A stretch of DNA of 64,000 nucleotides from Ascochyta rabiei. Its lineage: Eukaryota; Ascomycota; Dothideomycetes; Pleosporales; Didymellaceae. The notes beneath the pieces were generated by a model. It ran no database searches and was not told the origin of the DNA. It worked only from the letters and a program-made list of their open reading frames with translations. The translations under genes were made by a program, and so were the position numbers. How positions within the stretch are numbered: the stretch's first letter is position 1; every line of letters starts with the position of its first letter. The DNA lies in contig NC_082425.1 in the NCBI RefSeq assembly GCF_004011695.2, forward strand, positions 372,001 through 436,000, in the 5' to 3' direction. Shown in pieces: positions 1 to 11,778 of the stretch.

Positions 1-132
1 CAGACGCCAATGTTGTCGCATGGCGATGGTCATTATGTGTTACCACTCTTCGAGATGCCATTACTGTCGAAATGCCATCATCCATGGGCAAGTTTAGCGC
101 TTCGAAGCATGATAGTGTGCTAAGCATTGCAG

Positions 133-3100
133 GACTCAAGAACGGCTACTTTCGCCCCATGCGCTTTTCCGTACATTTCGATGGTACCAACAATAGCTGG
201 AGCTCTCATAATTTTGACTTACTCGCTACGACTATTGGACCCGTATCGACCACGGTGGACGAGGCCTTTCCTACGAGAGACCAAAACAGAGTCCGACGAA
301 CTTGATGATGTGCCTCGCCGCCAATTTGCGTCGTCGACTTACGGCTTGCTAGCAATTGCATCGATTGGTCTGCTGCTCCAGATTAGCAGCATCTATTTAC
401 CGATCGCTGTAGCGACACATTCACTGCTCCCGTCGGCTGCATGGGCAAGTAGACTCTTAAGTCAACCCCTAGTATGATGCTGATTTCGATCAGGCTATTG
501 CTGTCGCCATCGTCGTACTTGAGCGACCACGAACGGCTTCGCTCTCTTTGCTGTTTCTGTTCTCCACAATTGTACTTTCAGAACTAGCGATCACTCTTTC
601 AGATCCTGGAGGCGTCTATCTTGCTCTATGTCCCATTGTTGCTCTCGTCGGTATCGTTGTCATACTCAACATGCCTTTAAGAGACCCAAGTCTCCCCAAT
701 GAAGACATCAGTCCCGTGTACAGTGCGCCGACGGTCAAGCTTAGGACGCCTGAAGACAACTTGACCCCACTTCAGTACATGACTGTATCATGGATGGGTC
801 CACTGATCCAGAAGGGCATAACAAGAAAGATGGATGACGAAGATGTGTGGGATCTCGGCTGGGAGTTCAAGCATGCACGACTTCATGAAGCTTTTCGGAA
901 GCTCGAAGGCTCCGTAACACGCAGAGTCTTTGTGGCAAACGGTATGGATGCTGTGCGCACAACGAGTCTGAATCTTTTGCGCTTATGTGCAAGTAAGTTC
1001 TGTCAAATCTGCGCCGCGATACATATCTGCTAACACCGACAGCACTACTGACGCCAGTCCTGTTGCAACAGCTTCTGGGTTCAATGGACGATCCAGATTC
1101 ACCAAGTAGCGCTGCGATAACATACGCTTTCATATCGCTTTTTGTACGTCTAGTTTCGTCACAGTGTAATGTCTTCAACCTGTGGTACCAGCGACGCGCA
1201 TATGAGAGGTCGCGAGGTCAGCTCATCACCATGCTGTACGAGAAGACACTCAATCGCAAGATACTTGGTGCAAAGCAAGAGGCGAAAGAAGAGCCACAGG
1301 TTGGGGCTAGCAACGGCATTACGAATGGCCACACGAATGGCCACGCAGACGGCGAAACCAGTGCGGAGACAAACGGTGAAGCAGCTGCTTCCTCACAGCC
1401 TCTCAAGATCGCGCCTCAGAGCAAACTCGTGAGGATATGGGCTCGTCTGCGGTCGGTTTTCTCAAGGTCTACGAAGAAAGAGAAAGAGGAAGAAAGTGCG
1501 GCTGCGTCAATGGGCAAGATTCTTAATCTTATGCGTAACGATGTTTACGAGATCTCACAACGTTTCTGGGAATTTTCAGACATTATCGTCAAGCCACTTG
1601 GAGTCATTGGATCAACGCTTCTCATCTGGAGAATGCTCGGATGGTCATGTCTTCTCGGAGTGCTTGCTCTTGCAGTCACGCAGGTGCTGAGCGTGGTTCT
1701 TGCGCGTTATCAGGTATATTTTGAGAAGAAACGCCGAAAGGCAACGGACGAGAAGCTACAGCGAACGACACAGTTCATTGACTCAATCAGACATCTTCGC
1801 TGGTATGGCTGGCATGAGGCATGGCTAAAGGGAATTCTCGAATCACGACAGGCGGAGCTGCATTTGCGTGTCCTACAGATCATCTTCAACACGACACTTG
1901 CATTTATCATGAGGTTTGGTTCTGGACTGTTTCCGGCAGTGGCGTTCTATGCATTCACCAAGATGGCTGGAAAGCCTCTCCGGGTTGACTTGATCTTCCC
2001 TGCCATCGACCTTTTCAGGTTGCTCGAGTCGTATCTTGGCGCTTTGCCTCCACTCATTACGACATTGCTAAACGCTTACGTTGCGATGGGTCGCATCGAA
2101 GCGTTCATGGCTGAGCCCGATAAGGAGCAGGCTGTTGTGGTGCCCGAAAGCTCCGATGATCTGGGTCTACGAAACGCATCGTTCGCCTGGCCTGGGGTGG
2201 ACCAAAATGTGCTTGAGGACATTACGCTATCTTTTCCGCTTGGGCTTACCGTCATCTATGGCGAAGTGGCTGCTGGCAAGACTGCCTTACTACAAGCACT
2301 CCTCGGGGAACTCGACAAGACCGCAGGAGAGCACACTCGTCCCGACCAGGTTGTCGGTTATTGTGCTCAGACACCCTGGCTTCAGAGTATGAGCATCCGC
2401 GACAACATCCTCTTCTCCGAACCATACGAAGAAGCGCGATACAAGCAGGTGCTGGAAGCTTGCGCATTGATACCTGATATGGCGGAGTTCAAGCATGGGG
2501 ATCTATCGAACATCGGTGAGAATGGCATCGGCTTATCAGGGGGACAGAAGGCTCGTGTAGCTCTCGCCCGTGCTGTGTACAGCAAAGCAAGAATACTGTT
2601 CCTCGATGACCCTTTATCAGCATTGGACCACCAGACGGCCGATTTTATCGTTCACAAGTTGCTTGCCAGCTCACTAGTAGAGGAGCGCGTCACTGTGCTG
2701 GTTACACATCGGACTGAGCTTTGCCACGATCTCGCGAAGCAGTGGGTTGAACTCGACCATGGACGAGCGACAATCCACGAGCCTACAAAAGGAGACGACA
2801 GGAACGCCTTAAAACGAGCACAGACGAATGATTCGCTGTCGGAAGAAGAAGCCAAGAAGCGCGAAGAGGAGCAGGCAGCGGCCATTCCTGACAAGTTCAT
2901 CGAAGACGAGCACCGAGCTGAAGGCGGCGTCAAGATGAAAGTGTATTGGCGCTACATCAAAGCCGGCACCCTGCGATGGTGGGCTATCTCGCTTGTTGTG
3001 ATGGCACTGTTTCGATTGATCGACGTTGCCGAGACCTGGTTCATCAAAGCCTGGGGCGAAGGCTACGGCGAGAAACACAAGGACAGCGTCTTTGACTTCC

Positions 3101-4689
3101 TCCCTCCACCTACCGAGAATGTCGTGCCTTGGCTCTGGGGATTTTTCCTGTTCGTGACCGGAACCGCAGTCTTGTTCTGGCTGACGAACATCATCATGTT
3201 CGGTGTAGGCTACCATGCTGCGAAAGCCATCTTCAAGGAAGCGATTGAAAGAGTCGCTCATGCGACATTCAGATTCTACGATGTCACGCCGGTTGGACGC
3301 TTGATGAATCGCTTGACAAGTGACATGAACACAGTAGATGGAGGTTTGAGTTCTGCATTTACCATCTTTGGGTGGCAGATGATTGGCTTCATCAGCTGTA
3401 TCGTGGTGATTCTCGCCTCGACACCCGCTTTCCTCGCCTTCGGACTGCTCCTATGCTGCGGGTTTGTGTACAACTTCTACCGCTTCTTGCCGACTTCGCA
3501 AAGCTTGCGGCGTCTCGAGGTAGGTTGTATTCGAGTGCAATTTGCCTTTAATAACTGACATTAACAGATGGTCTCGCTCTCTCCTCTCATGTCCAACTTC
3601 GGCGCCCTTGTCGAGGGCTTGACCACCGTCCGCGCCTTCAACGCTCAACCTCGGTTCCAGGCCCGTGTCATAGAAGTCGTTGACAACTTCCAGAAGAACG
3701 ACCATTTCTACTGGTCTCTGCAAGCCTGGTTGTCATTCCGATTCAGCACAATGTCTGCGAGTGCGACACTCGTCATGACGTTAATTGCCGTGTATACTGG
3801 CATCGGTACGGGTCTGACTGCCTTTGTCCTCATCACTGCCAGCCGCTTCGTTATGTACACGGAGTACATGTGCCGAATCTATGGCCAATTGGAGATGCAG
3901 TTCACGAGTGTGGAACGAGTCATAGAGCTGCTCGATCTCGAGCAAGAAACTCCAGGTGTCGTTGATCCACCTGCACACTGGCCAACATACACAGGGGACA
4001 TTACATTCGAAGATGCTACCATTCGCTACGCGGAAAACCTCGAGCCCGCGCTGCAGAACATCACTCTCAAAATCCCAGCTGGAAGCAACACCGCAGTCAT
4101 AGGTCGCACCGGCTCCGGGAAGTCCACCCTTGCGCTCTCCCTTCTAGCCACGATCGCACCAGAAAGCGGCCGCATTCTCATCGACGGCGTCGATATCTCC
4201 ACCGTCAAGAAACAAGCACTGCGAAGCCGTGTGACTTTCTTGGCCCAAGAGCCTGTGCTCTTCCCTGGCAGCATGCGCAAGAATCTTGACCCACTGGACG
4301 AGTACTCAGACGGTGCCTGTGAAGCCGTGCTCGCTAAAATTGCCGGCAACCATGGCTGGACACTCTCCACCAATATCGAAGGCGGCGGCAAAGGGCTATC
4401 GCAAGGCCAGAGACAGCTTGTCGGTCTAGCTCGTGCGATGCTGAGAAGGAGCCCAGTACTCATCATGGATGAGGCGACTGCGAGTATCGATTTTGAGACT
4501 GCGCAGCGAATCCAGAGCGTGCTAAGAGAGGAGATGAAGGAGAGCACAGTGATTACGATCGCGCATCGCTTGGAGGCGGTAAAGAATGCTGATTACTGTG
4601 TTGTCCTGGGTAAGGGAAAGCTGATCAAGGCCGGAAAGGCGGAAGACATGTTGAAGGAGGGCAGTGAGTTTAGTGGAATGTTGGCGTAG
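133..4689 (+). CDS. ABCC-family (MRP-type) ABC transporter, 5' end unresolved
   Basis: Full ABC exporter of the multidrug-resistance-protein class, probably moving conjugates or toxins across the plasma or vacuolar membrane. Order: a membrane-rich N-terminus, TMD1, NBD1, TMD2, NBD2. NBD1 has Walker A GEVAAGKT, Q-loop YCAQTPW, signature LSGGQ and Walker B LFLDD. NBD2 has GRTGSGKST, LSQGQ and LIMDE. The D in NBD1 against E in NBD2 is the usual ABCC asymmetry. Proposed introns are 445-493, 993-1042 and 3520-3567. The first uses a GC-AG pair (gcaagt donor), which is the only splice I found that keeps the frame. The exon upstream of 445 is open in this frame only from about position 124. An acceptor-like site ends at 132 and the first in-frame ATG is at 181, so the true start is unresolved and probably lies further upstream or outside the window. 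The family is clear; the substrate is unknown. Confidence 0.9.
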
Positions 4690-5157
4690 AGTTGATGATC
4701 TTTGTATGGCGTTAGGTTAGAAAGATGGAATACATGCATGCATACTACAGTGCCATCCATGACCCAAAGCTTCACGACCACGTTCAACTGCCCAGATTGT
4801 GACTTGCCAATCTCGTGGAGCAGCTATCTCCAAAGATGTGACGACTTCGCCATGGCTTGAATGCTTTGCGAGGAAAGGCTCGAATTCATTGCCCCCTCGG
4901 AGCATTAGTTGTACAACTGTGATTGACAGTGGTTTCCTTTCGTGTGTGAATTGCTGGCGTAGAGCAAAGGCACTCGTTGGTGCTATTGTGCGACCGACGC
5001 GAGATTCATGCATCGGTGAAGCAACGAAGAACCAACCGGCCTTGCGCAATGGCGTGTCCGACGACTCGTATCTACGTTCGCGTGCCCAAAGCGTAACAGC
5101 ATCTGAAATTGCTCGAGAATGGTGCGAGTCGACGAAGGCGCGAGGTAGCCGCAAGCT
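4690..5157. other. Intergenic, convergent 3' ends
   Basis: Lies between the stop of the ABC transporter and the stop of the convergent small membrane-protein gene. Open frames here run antisense to that gene or lack coding character. I see no RNA gene or repeat. Confidence 0.6.
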
Positions 5158-5462
5158 TCATCGCTGGCCCTTTTCGACGACGCTGATTTTCGGCACGAGC
5201 TTTCGTACTTCCTCAAAGTCTTGTTCGGTGGGAGTCATGCCAAAGCGGTGCTCGAGTTCGTCCGATATAAGCAGGCCAAAGCCTGCGTATGCCATGATGC
5301 CGACACCCATGAACATCCTGGTCTTCGGCGCAAGACCTTTGTACCATCTAAATTTGTGTGAGTCGCAGTCAAGTTGGGTTCTAACATGACGTACCGCCAG
5401 ACCCCCATAGCGAACGTTGGCTTCTCGATGTCCTGAGTGTATTTGTTGGCGCGCGATGGCAA
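5158..5462 (-). CDS. Small conserved-looking membrane protein, 85 aa
   Basis: Two exons, 5462-5395 and 5347-5158, joined across an intron 5348-5394 (donor gtacgt, acceptor ttag). The join creates an Arg codon and keeps the frame. The 85-residue product starts MPSRANKYTQDIEK and has one hydrophobic stretch (MFMGVGIMAYAGFGLLI, about residues 33-49). The C-terminal tail is charged and ends in EKGQR. The basic N-terminal half plus a single membrane helix would fit a small mitochondrial or ER membrane protein, but I do not recognise the family. It is divergent from the GH47 gene at 5888. Without splicing, the longer open frame through the intron gives an implausible N-terminus. Function unknown. 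Confidence 0.6.
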
Positions 5463-5887
5463 CGGCGTGAGCGTCTAGTTTCCTCACGAAATATGACAAA
5501 TCTCCTAGTATAGCGCCTCGCAGGTCGACGTATCTTGGTGGTCTGCTCAACACGTGAAGTTGATTGAAGAATTGCAGGAAGAAGCGCGCGTGGAAGTCGC
5601 GCCCGCCCGCCAAGATTGACAGCTTCGCACCTTCCACTCTGACCATGGAGCAACAACGCTCAATGACAAGTCGCGCGCAGTTTGTGAGGCACATCCGTAC
5701 AGCAACATTGAGATATTCACGCTGCAGTTATTCCCCCGCCAGATATGGCCAAGTAGCCCGCAATACCATACTCATCCGCGACGTCACCGCACCCCCGAAG
5801 CTCCGCAACGGTGGACAGATGCGGTCGCAACATTTGCGCGCAGCCTGAGGCCAACGATCACATACAGGCCCTCCACCACCCCTCATT
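5463..5887. promoter_or_regulatory. Divergent promoter region, small membrane protein / GH47
   Basis: A 425-bp interval between two genes transcribed away from each other, so it must hold both promoters. I see no convincing TATA box or repeat. Confidence 0.5.
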
Positions 5888-7612
5888 ATGCCCAGTTTCC
5901 GCCGCTGGGGCAAGTCGAAATTTGAGAAGAATCCTGAATCTTCATTCAAGCTCCTCGCTGCGGTCTTGGTCATCACCTTTTACCTGCTGATCAAGGAGTT
6001 TTCGAATCCTACCGTGCGGACGCGAGACACACCAACGTATGGCGCACAGATACAGCATGCAGCATGGAACGGAACCGGGAAAGCGCAGGACGTAAGGGCA
6101 GAGAAGGTGCGCAATGCAATGAAGTACACATTCTGGAAATACAGAGAAAGCGCATGGGGTGCAGATGATATATTGCCTGTGACAGGAGGCAATTCGAGTA
6201 CAAGAAATGGCTGGGGGGCTTTCATCGTGGACTCTGCGAGTACACTGGTGCTCATGGAGTTGTGGGACGAGCTGGCGCACTCGGTAGAACATATTCTGAG
6301 CATCGACTTCACGCACACAGACGATCTGGTAGATCCCTTCGAGACAACCATACGATATCTCGGTGGACTACTGTCGGTCGTGGAGCTGTACGATGTGGGC
6401 ATGATACCCGAGGACGTCCTGCACGACGAAGCCCGCGACTTGATACTGGAGCACGCCGTGACATTGGCAGAGAAGCTTGCACCTGCGTACGACACGCCAA
6501 CTGGCATGCCATGGCCGCGCGTAAACTTCAAAGCTTCACAGGGCGTCTCAGACCTGCCCTCTGTACATCTAGAGCATCCAGACAAGTCTCAGTATGCTCA
6601 TCCAGCCATTGGGCCTGCGCGAACAGGCTCCTCCATCCTTGAGAACCGCGTACTAACAAGGCTCACCGGCGATCCTATTTATGCGAGGAACTCTACTCTG
6701 GCGTGGGCTCCTTTGGTCTGGTCAAAATGGGTGACACCGTGGAAAGGCATGGTAGATGCGCCCATCGATATTGAGACAGGTGTACCAGTAGGCCGTGACA
6801 GACACTGGGACGGCGGCCATGACTCCTACTACGAGTACCTCCTCAAAATCACGCTTCTTGCACCACCGTCGGACCCTCATGTCGACATATACAGGAAGCG
6901 GTTCCTCGATTCTGCCTATTCGTTGCGCAAGCACCTCAGTACACGGTCCGCATCCGCGTCTGAACACGTCATGCAACACCTCTTCATAGGGAAGCAAGAC
7001 GACAAACAATACCAGAACGAGCAAGGACATCTGGCATGCTTTGCGCCTGGAACCATTCTCCTCGGCTCCAAGTTCTACAATCAGCCGTACCTCAGAACGT
7101 TTGCGCTAGCCTTGTTAGAAGGATGTCATCACACATACACATCTACTCCGTCCAAGATTGGCCCAGAGAGCTGGTCATGGACACCCAAGTTCAGTTACGA
7201 CAAACCACTCTACTCCCCCGATACGAGTCGCGCGAAGAAGGAGTGGTCAGAGAGTGGCTTCTGGAGTACGGACCCGCAATACAAAGGCAGGCCCGAGTAC
7301 GTAGAGTCGCTATTCTACGCCTGGCGCATTACTGGTGAACCGCGGTTTCGCGATTGGGCGTGGGAAGCTTTCTCGGCCATGGAGGTGCATTGCAAGGCAC
7401 CCTACGGGTATGCACAGCTTGCAGACGTTTACAGAGTGAAGCCTTCGGAATGGCCTGGAACGGGTGACAAAAGATGGATCGACATGCAAGAAAGCTTCTG
7501 GGCAGCCGAGACGCTCAAGTACCTGTGGTTGACTTTTACGGACGTCAACACCGCGAGTCTTGACAACTGGGTGTTCAGCACAGAAGGGCATGTTTTTAGA
7601 ATGACTAGATGA
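5888..7612 (+). CDS. Glycoside hydrolase family 47 (class I alpha-mannosidase-like), 574 aa
   Basis: Single-exon gene. A short basic N-terminus is followed by one hydrophobic helix (about residues 20-36), the layout of a type II ER/Golgi membrane enzyme with a lumenal catalytic domain. GH47 landmarks are present: VDSASTLVLM near residue 117, PFETTIRYLGG near 150, HLACFAPG near 380, RPEYVESLFYAWR near 468, and a C-terminal VFSTEGHVF that matches the calcium-binding TEAHP element of the family with substitutions. Family members trim alpha-1,2-mannose from N-glycans or act in ER-associated degradation. The altered C-terminal motif means that alpha-1,2-mannosidase activity should not be assumed. 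Start: first ATG of the open frame, with an acceptable context. Confidence 0.88.
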   Translation: MPSFRRWGKSKFEKNPESSFKLLAAVLVITFYLLIKEFSNPTVRTRDTPTYGAQIQHAAWNGTGKAQDVRAEKVRNAMKYTFWKYRESAWGADDILPVTGGNSSTRNGWGAFIVDSASTLVLMELWDELAHSVEHILSIDFTHTDDLVDPFETTIRYLGGLLSVVELYDVGMIPEDVLHDEARDLILEHAVTLAEKLAPAYDTPTGMPWPRVNFKASQGVSDLPSVHLEHPDKSQYAHPAIGPARTGSSILENRVLTRLTGDPIYARNSTLAWAPLVWSKWVTPWKGMVDAPIDIETGVPVGRDRHWDGGHDSYYEYLLKITLLAPPSDPHVDIYRKRFLDSAYSLRKHLSTRSASASEHVMQHLFIGKQDDKQYQNEQGHLACFAPGTILLGSKFYNQPYLRTFALALLEGCHHTYTSTPSKIGPESWSWTPKFSYDKPLYSPDTSRAKKEWSESGFWSTDPQYKGRPEYVESLFYAWRITGEPRFRDWAWEAFSAMEVHCKAPYGYAQLADVYRVKPSEWPGTGDKRWIDMQESFWAAETLKYLWLTFTDVNTASLDNWVFSTEGHVFRMTR

Positions 7613-7793
7613 GATGGTAACGAATACGACTTAGATACGAAGGCTACACGAACGTTCAGGTTTTGAGTGGTGCAAATTCCGAGCGCAGACTGGACGGACC
7701 AATTGGCTTAGTAGCACAAGGTTTTTGTTCCTAGTCTATATTCATCATAACCGGCGGAACTTCCATAACAGCTGATCAACAACATCAACCATC

Positions 7794-7874
7794 GGCGTTG
7801 TGGCGGAGTGGTTATCGCGCAAGACTAGAAATCTTGTTCCTTCGGGAGCGTAGGTTCGAATCCTGCCAACGTCG
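7794..7874 (+). tRNA. tRNA-Ser (anticodon AGA)
   Basis: An 81-nt cloverleaf. The acceptor stem GGCGTTG pairs with CAACGTC (one G-T pair), with discriminator G. The anticodon loop CTAGAAA carries AGA. A long variable arm (GTTCCTTCGGGAGC) is typical of type II tRNA-Ser. The T arm is present with GGTTCGAATCC. There is no intron. It is nuclear-type with no encoded CCA. Confidence 0.95.
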
Positions 7875-7876
7875 TC

Positions 7877-7881
7877 TTTTT
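7877..7881 (+). terminator. RNA polymerase III T-run
   Basis: Five consecutive T residues begin three bases after the tRNA end, as expected for Pol III termination. Confidence 0.7.
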
Positions 7882-8036
7882 GCTGTGTGAAGGTCCCTAG
7901 AGCAGGTTTCGAGTCAGTTCATCAAGGGTTGGCCGTCGTTTTTTTGATCGGGACCCTGCCAAGAGATTTGCTGAATTGATACCGAGGCTGCGAGGCATCC
8001 TCGCTGAGCTTCAAGCTTTGATCAACAGCACCCAAC

Positions 8037-8616
8037 ATGCCACTACGACCGTTTCCCTTTCCTCTGCGAGTCGGCACCGATCTCTGCAACGTTTCACGGA
8101 TCAGGTCCCTGATCACGCAGAAGCCTAACAGCGCCAAAGGACCGCGGTTGAAAGCATTTTTGTCCAAGATTCTGACGCATCCTGAACGCGCCTATTTTCG
8201 TGGCCGCTTTGGAAACGACGAGTCTGTCTTCCGCAATACAGACAATGTTGCGCGTTTTCTCGCAGGCAGGTACGCGTTCCGGGTCTTCTGATGTTTCAAT
8301 GTTGTTCAACTTACGGTATGGCAGATTCGCAGCCAAAGAAGCATGCCGCAAAGCCTGCGATCATTTGGGGATATACACAACGGGCTTCAAGCATATCATG
8401 ATCCTTCCGGTCACTACACTTGACCACAGTGAGCACCAGAGTCAAAGACCCCAGGGGCTAATACTGCACGAAGCTCTACCAGAGCTTGAGAAGCTCGAGG
8501 CAGCCAAACAAGCAGCTTTCAACGTGGAGGCACTTGACGGCCAATTGTGCGAGATTAGCATCACCCATGACGGAGACTTTGCGAGTGCGGTCGCACTTGT
8601 GCCGGGTATGAAGTGA
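8037..8616 (+). CDS. PPT2: Mitochondrial-type holo-ACP synthase (4'-phosphopantetheinyl transferase), 174 aa
   Basis: AcpS-type enzyme that transfers phosphopantetheine from CoA to the serine of acyl carrier protein; in fungi the PPT2 type serves the mitochondrial ACP. Two exons, 8037-8269 and 8325-8616, with intron 8270-8324 (donor gtacgc, acceptor gcag). Splicing rebuilds the signature: N-terminal GTDLCNVSRI (residues about 13-22, metal-binding Asp) and RFAAKEA (about 78-84, metal-binding Glu and catalytic Lys). The length fits a stand-alone AcpS. The symbol is by family analogy. Confidence 0.85.
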
Positions 8617-9603
8617 GATGATTTGCTGTTAGTGGATGCTCGGGGAAGACTTCAATGAGGGAGTCAACAAACCACACCTTCACTTGGAAGGCAGCGCCGC
8701 GCCGAAGCGGCTTCTCTGTCAGCCGAGAGAGTGGCGCGCTGTGTAGAAACCTATAGGCTGAATCTTTTCAGGCATCCGAGCAGGTTGCAGCGTGCTTGCT
8801 GGAGCAGACGGCAGACCCATGTATTCAGGTACATATCAGAGATGGGAAGGCAGATCGCGCCCTTCCTTCGACACGGAATTTCCACAGTGAGGGTAGAGAT
8901 CGACCTCGCGACAGCCTCGCCCATGTTCAATCAGGTAACGACAAGCGAGCCTGACAACCTTTGTTTGCACGGCCCGAATGCCGATCGAAGCGGTCAACTG
9001 AAATGTAAAGGTGAACATCGCGGACATTTGGCTTTGTGCTATCAGCTCAACAGCCAGGACAGCCACATATTCACGAACCAGCAAGACATCGCATCGGAAA
9101 CGCTTGTTCTACCGGTATAACGCTTAAGACACTGGCCTTATAAAACAAAGCATTGTGCTCAAGTCCTAACTTCAGCCCCCACAGCCATTCGCTTAGCCCT
9201 GCGCTGCACGCGCTAAGCCCCTGCGCCTTGAGCATCTATACCATACCGAACAGTGCTAAGCACATACTTGGCACATCACGAATTACCTGTTTCGGCCAAC
9301 ACGTGAGTGCCACGATGTCCAGCCCTGTGCACAATACGAACCATGGAGCCACTTTCGAGCCAATCTCGCCTACACCGTCACCTCATTGGATCGATGATAC
9401 ATCGTTTACTCGTGAAACATCTGCAGGTCCTGACCGGTACTCCCAATACGGATGCAGTCGGCATATGTCTCCAGGCCTGAGGCAGAAACATATGGTTATT
9501 GTTATGAAGGCTCAGAGCAGATCTCGGTAGCAGTTTGCGACCTTCCAGTCCATTTCCTCCTTGTTAATTGTCAACTGAAGCGCTTGTCATCGACAACCCA
9601 ACC
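8617..9603. other. Intergenic, no supported gene
   Basis: About 1 kb with only short frames. The longest (about 8731-9120) begins at a non-ATG codon and resembles no family I know. The right part presumably holds the promoter of the gene at 9604. Confidence 0.5.
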
Positions 9604-10826
9604 ATGCATACGACTTTCTTGATTGGTTCTGCACTGTTTTCACGCAGCCTTGCGGCTATCCTCACACCATCAGCTGCTGCGTCGGATCCAACTATCACTC
9701 CTGGCCCAGAGATCGAGCTTTTGAGAAAGCAGAATGACGACCGGTATATGGGGTGGCTGTCCTACGACGGTGTCTGGTCGACTCAACGGTGTGACGCAGG
9801 CGCTACCTACTTCCAGACCGGCGGCCACTGGAGATGTTGCGCAACGACAGCCGCTGGCTGCGATATACCTCAGGCCTGTGTGAATGGAAACTTGGTCTAC
9901 AGTATCAGCAGCACAGCTCTAACAATCCCATGGTGAGTGAAGCAGCCAAACCAGAATTCAATCGCTGACAACACTGCAGTACCTCTGCCTACTCTGCTTT
10001 GACAGATAGATCATTCACTGTCTGCAACACTGCTTTCATGTACGAGAACCAGCAGGACTCAAGCCCTCAGACCAATGTGAACTGCGGTGTCAGTAGCCTC
10101 AACTGGTCATACTACCGTGTGCAGCCCGAGGACGCGAAGACCACATCCGGTAGGTCAGGCCATCATTTGACAATTACAATTCACTGACCCTCTCCAGCAT
10201 CCTCCGCTCCTCGATCCACCACAGCGGCAATTACCTCAGACGGCAGTGGCGACAACGCGCCTGCGAACCCAACGCTCATCCCACAAGCCACAAAGAAGAA
10301 ATCTTCCAGCAAAGCCTGGATAGCCGGCGTCGTCGTCGGTCCCATCATCGGCCTCGCACTCATCGGCTTCCTGGCCTGGTTCTGCATCCGGCGCAGAAAG
10401 CGCTCCAACACCACTGCCACCGCCGCAGCACCACCACCAAGCACCTACAACACGCATCCCCAGCCCGTAGCACCCACCGGCCCCGCTTCACCACCGCAGT
10501 ACTACCCGCCGCCCATGCAGCAAACACAAGCAGCCAGCACAGTACCCTTTGGCGTCGCCGACGCAAAATACACCCCCCAATCACCCACCAGCCCGGTTCC
10601 CAGCCCGCCGGCCACGTACGGCACACAACCGCAATGGCCACAGCAGGGCGGCCACGCGGGACCGGGTCAGCCCGTGTACAACGCCCCCAGCCCGAGTATG
10701 AGCCCCCCACCGCAGGGCGCATATGCGGAGAACAGCACGCCCTATCAGCAGCCACAGGCCCATGAGGCAAGGCCGTTTTCTAGTGAATTGGATGGGAGTT
10801 CACAGGTGTTGCCCAAGCATTCCTGA
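9604..10826 (+). CDS. Predicted single-pass surface protein with Cys-containing ectodomain, 375 aa
   Basis: Three exons (9604-9932, 9980-10149, 10198-10826) with introns of 47 and 48 bp, both with canonical ends and a CTGAC branch site. The N-terminus resembles a signal peptide. The ectodomain (about 30-140) holds eight or more Cys, including RCDAG, RCCATTAAGC and CNTAF. Next come a Ser/Thr-rich linker, one membrane helix (about 200-222, AWIAGVVVGPIIGLALIGF) followed by an RRRKR stop-transfer, and a Pro/Gln-rich cytoplasmic tail to the end. This layout is common among uncharacterised Pezizomycotina membrane proteins and resembles wall-sensor architecture, but I see no WSC signature. Function unknown. 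Confidence 0.75.
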
Positions 10827-11238
10827 AGCCGGGCGTGAGGTGATGTAATGTAATGTGATGCGCTGTGTTGCGCTGTGAGGAATGGATAGTAATGTCGTGT
10901 ATGGAGAGCAAGCTTGGTGATGCATAACATATCATCCTCAACCATAACTCCGCCTACATCAAATCAGACTCTCGACCGTGCATTACAATCACCAGCCACC
11001 CCCGTGTCCGCGCCCATCCATCCAACACACGAGACCTTCTCCCCCCGTATATCAACCTGCACTAGAGACCAACATCTACTGATGTCTTGCTTCCCCCAAC
11101 CTGCTGTAATGTAACACCGCAGCGCCGCATCGAGAGAACCTCAAGCGGCGGAGTAAACACCCCTCCCTACCTTCTCCAACACAACAGATACCGGCCACCG
11201 CACCGCGAACAGCAAACACCCCTGAAACAACACACTAT

Positions 11239-11396
<158 letters not shown>

Positions 11397-11628
11397 ATGT
11401 ACAAGCAGGGAAAAAGTAGGAAACCAGCTAGGTGAAATTCACGGACATGTATCGTCTAGTGTTAGCGATTTCGATACTCATTGATTAACAAATACAGTGC
11501 CATGGGCTGCGGAAGGTGGAAAGAATTTGGTGTTGTGGGGTTTGTTATTGAGAGAGCGCTTGCACTGTATTTAGGTGTACGCTATGTAGGCCGTTGCTGT
11601 GGCGGGTATAGAAACACGCGCACCTGAA

Positions 11629-11675
11629 ACGCCTTACTTTGAACGCCTTACTTTGAACGCCTTACTTTGAACGCC
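11629..11675. repeat. 14-bp unit repeated three times
   Basis: acgccttactttga occurs three times head to tail and a fourth copy is cut after acgcc. Confidence 0.95.
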
Positions 11676-11778
11676 GCATAGATGCCGAGAAGTAGCAGGA
11701 GAAAGTAGCTGGATATACAAGAAAGGAAAACGCGGGAGACGGCGTCGCTGGAAATGAACATATCTGCTACCTGTTGGG

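Noticed and set aside
409..493. GT-AG intron 409-493 in the ABC transporter
   Set aside because: It restores the frame but removes a hydrophobic segment resembling the family and is 85 bp, while the GC-AG alternative gives 49 bp like its neighbours. Kept only as a second choice.
8731..9120. Possible 129-codon gene
   Set aside because: Starts with a non-ATG codon and has no splice-consistent extension and no recognisable family.
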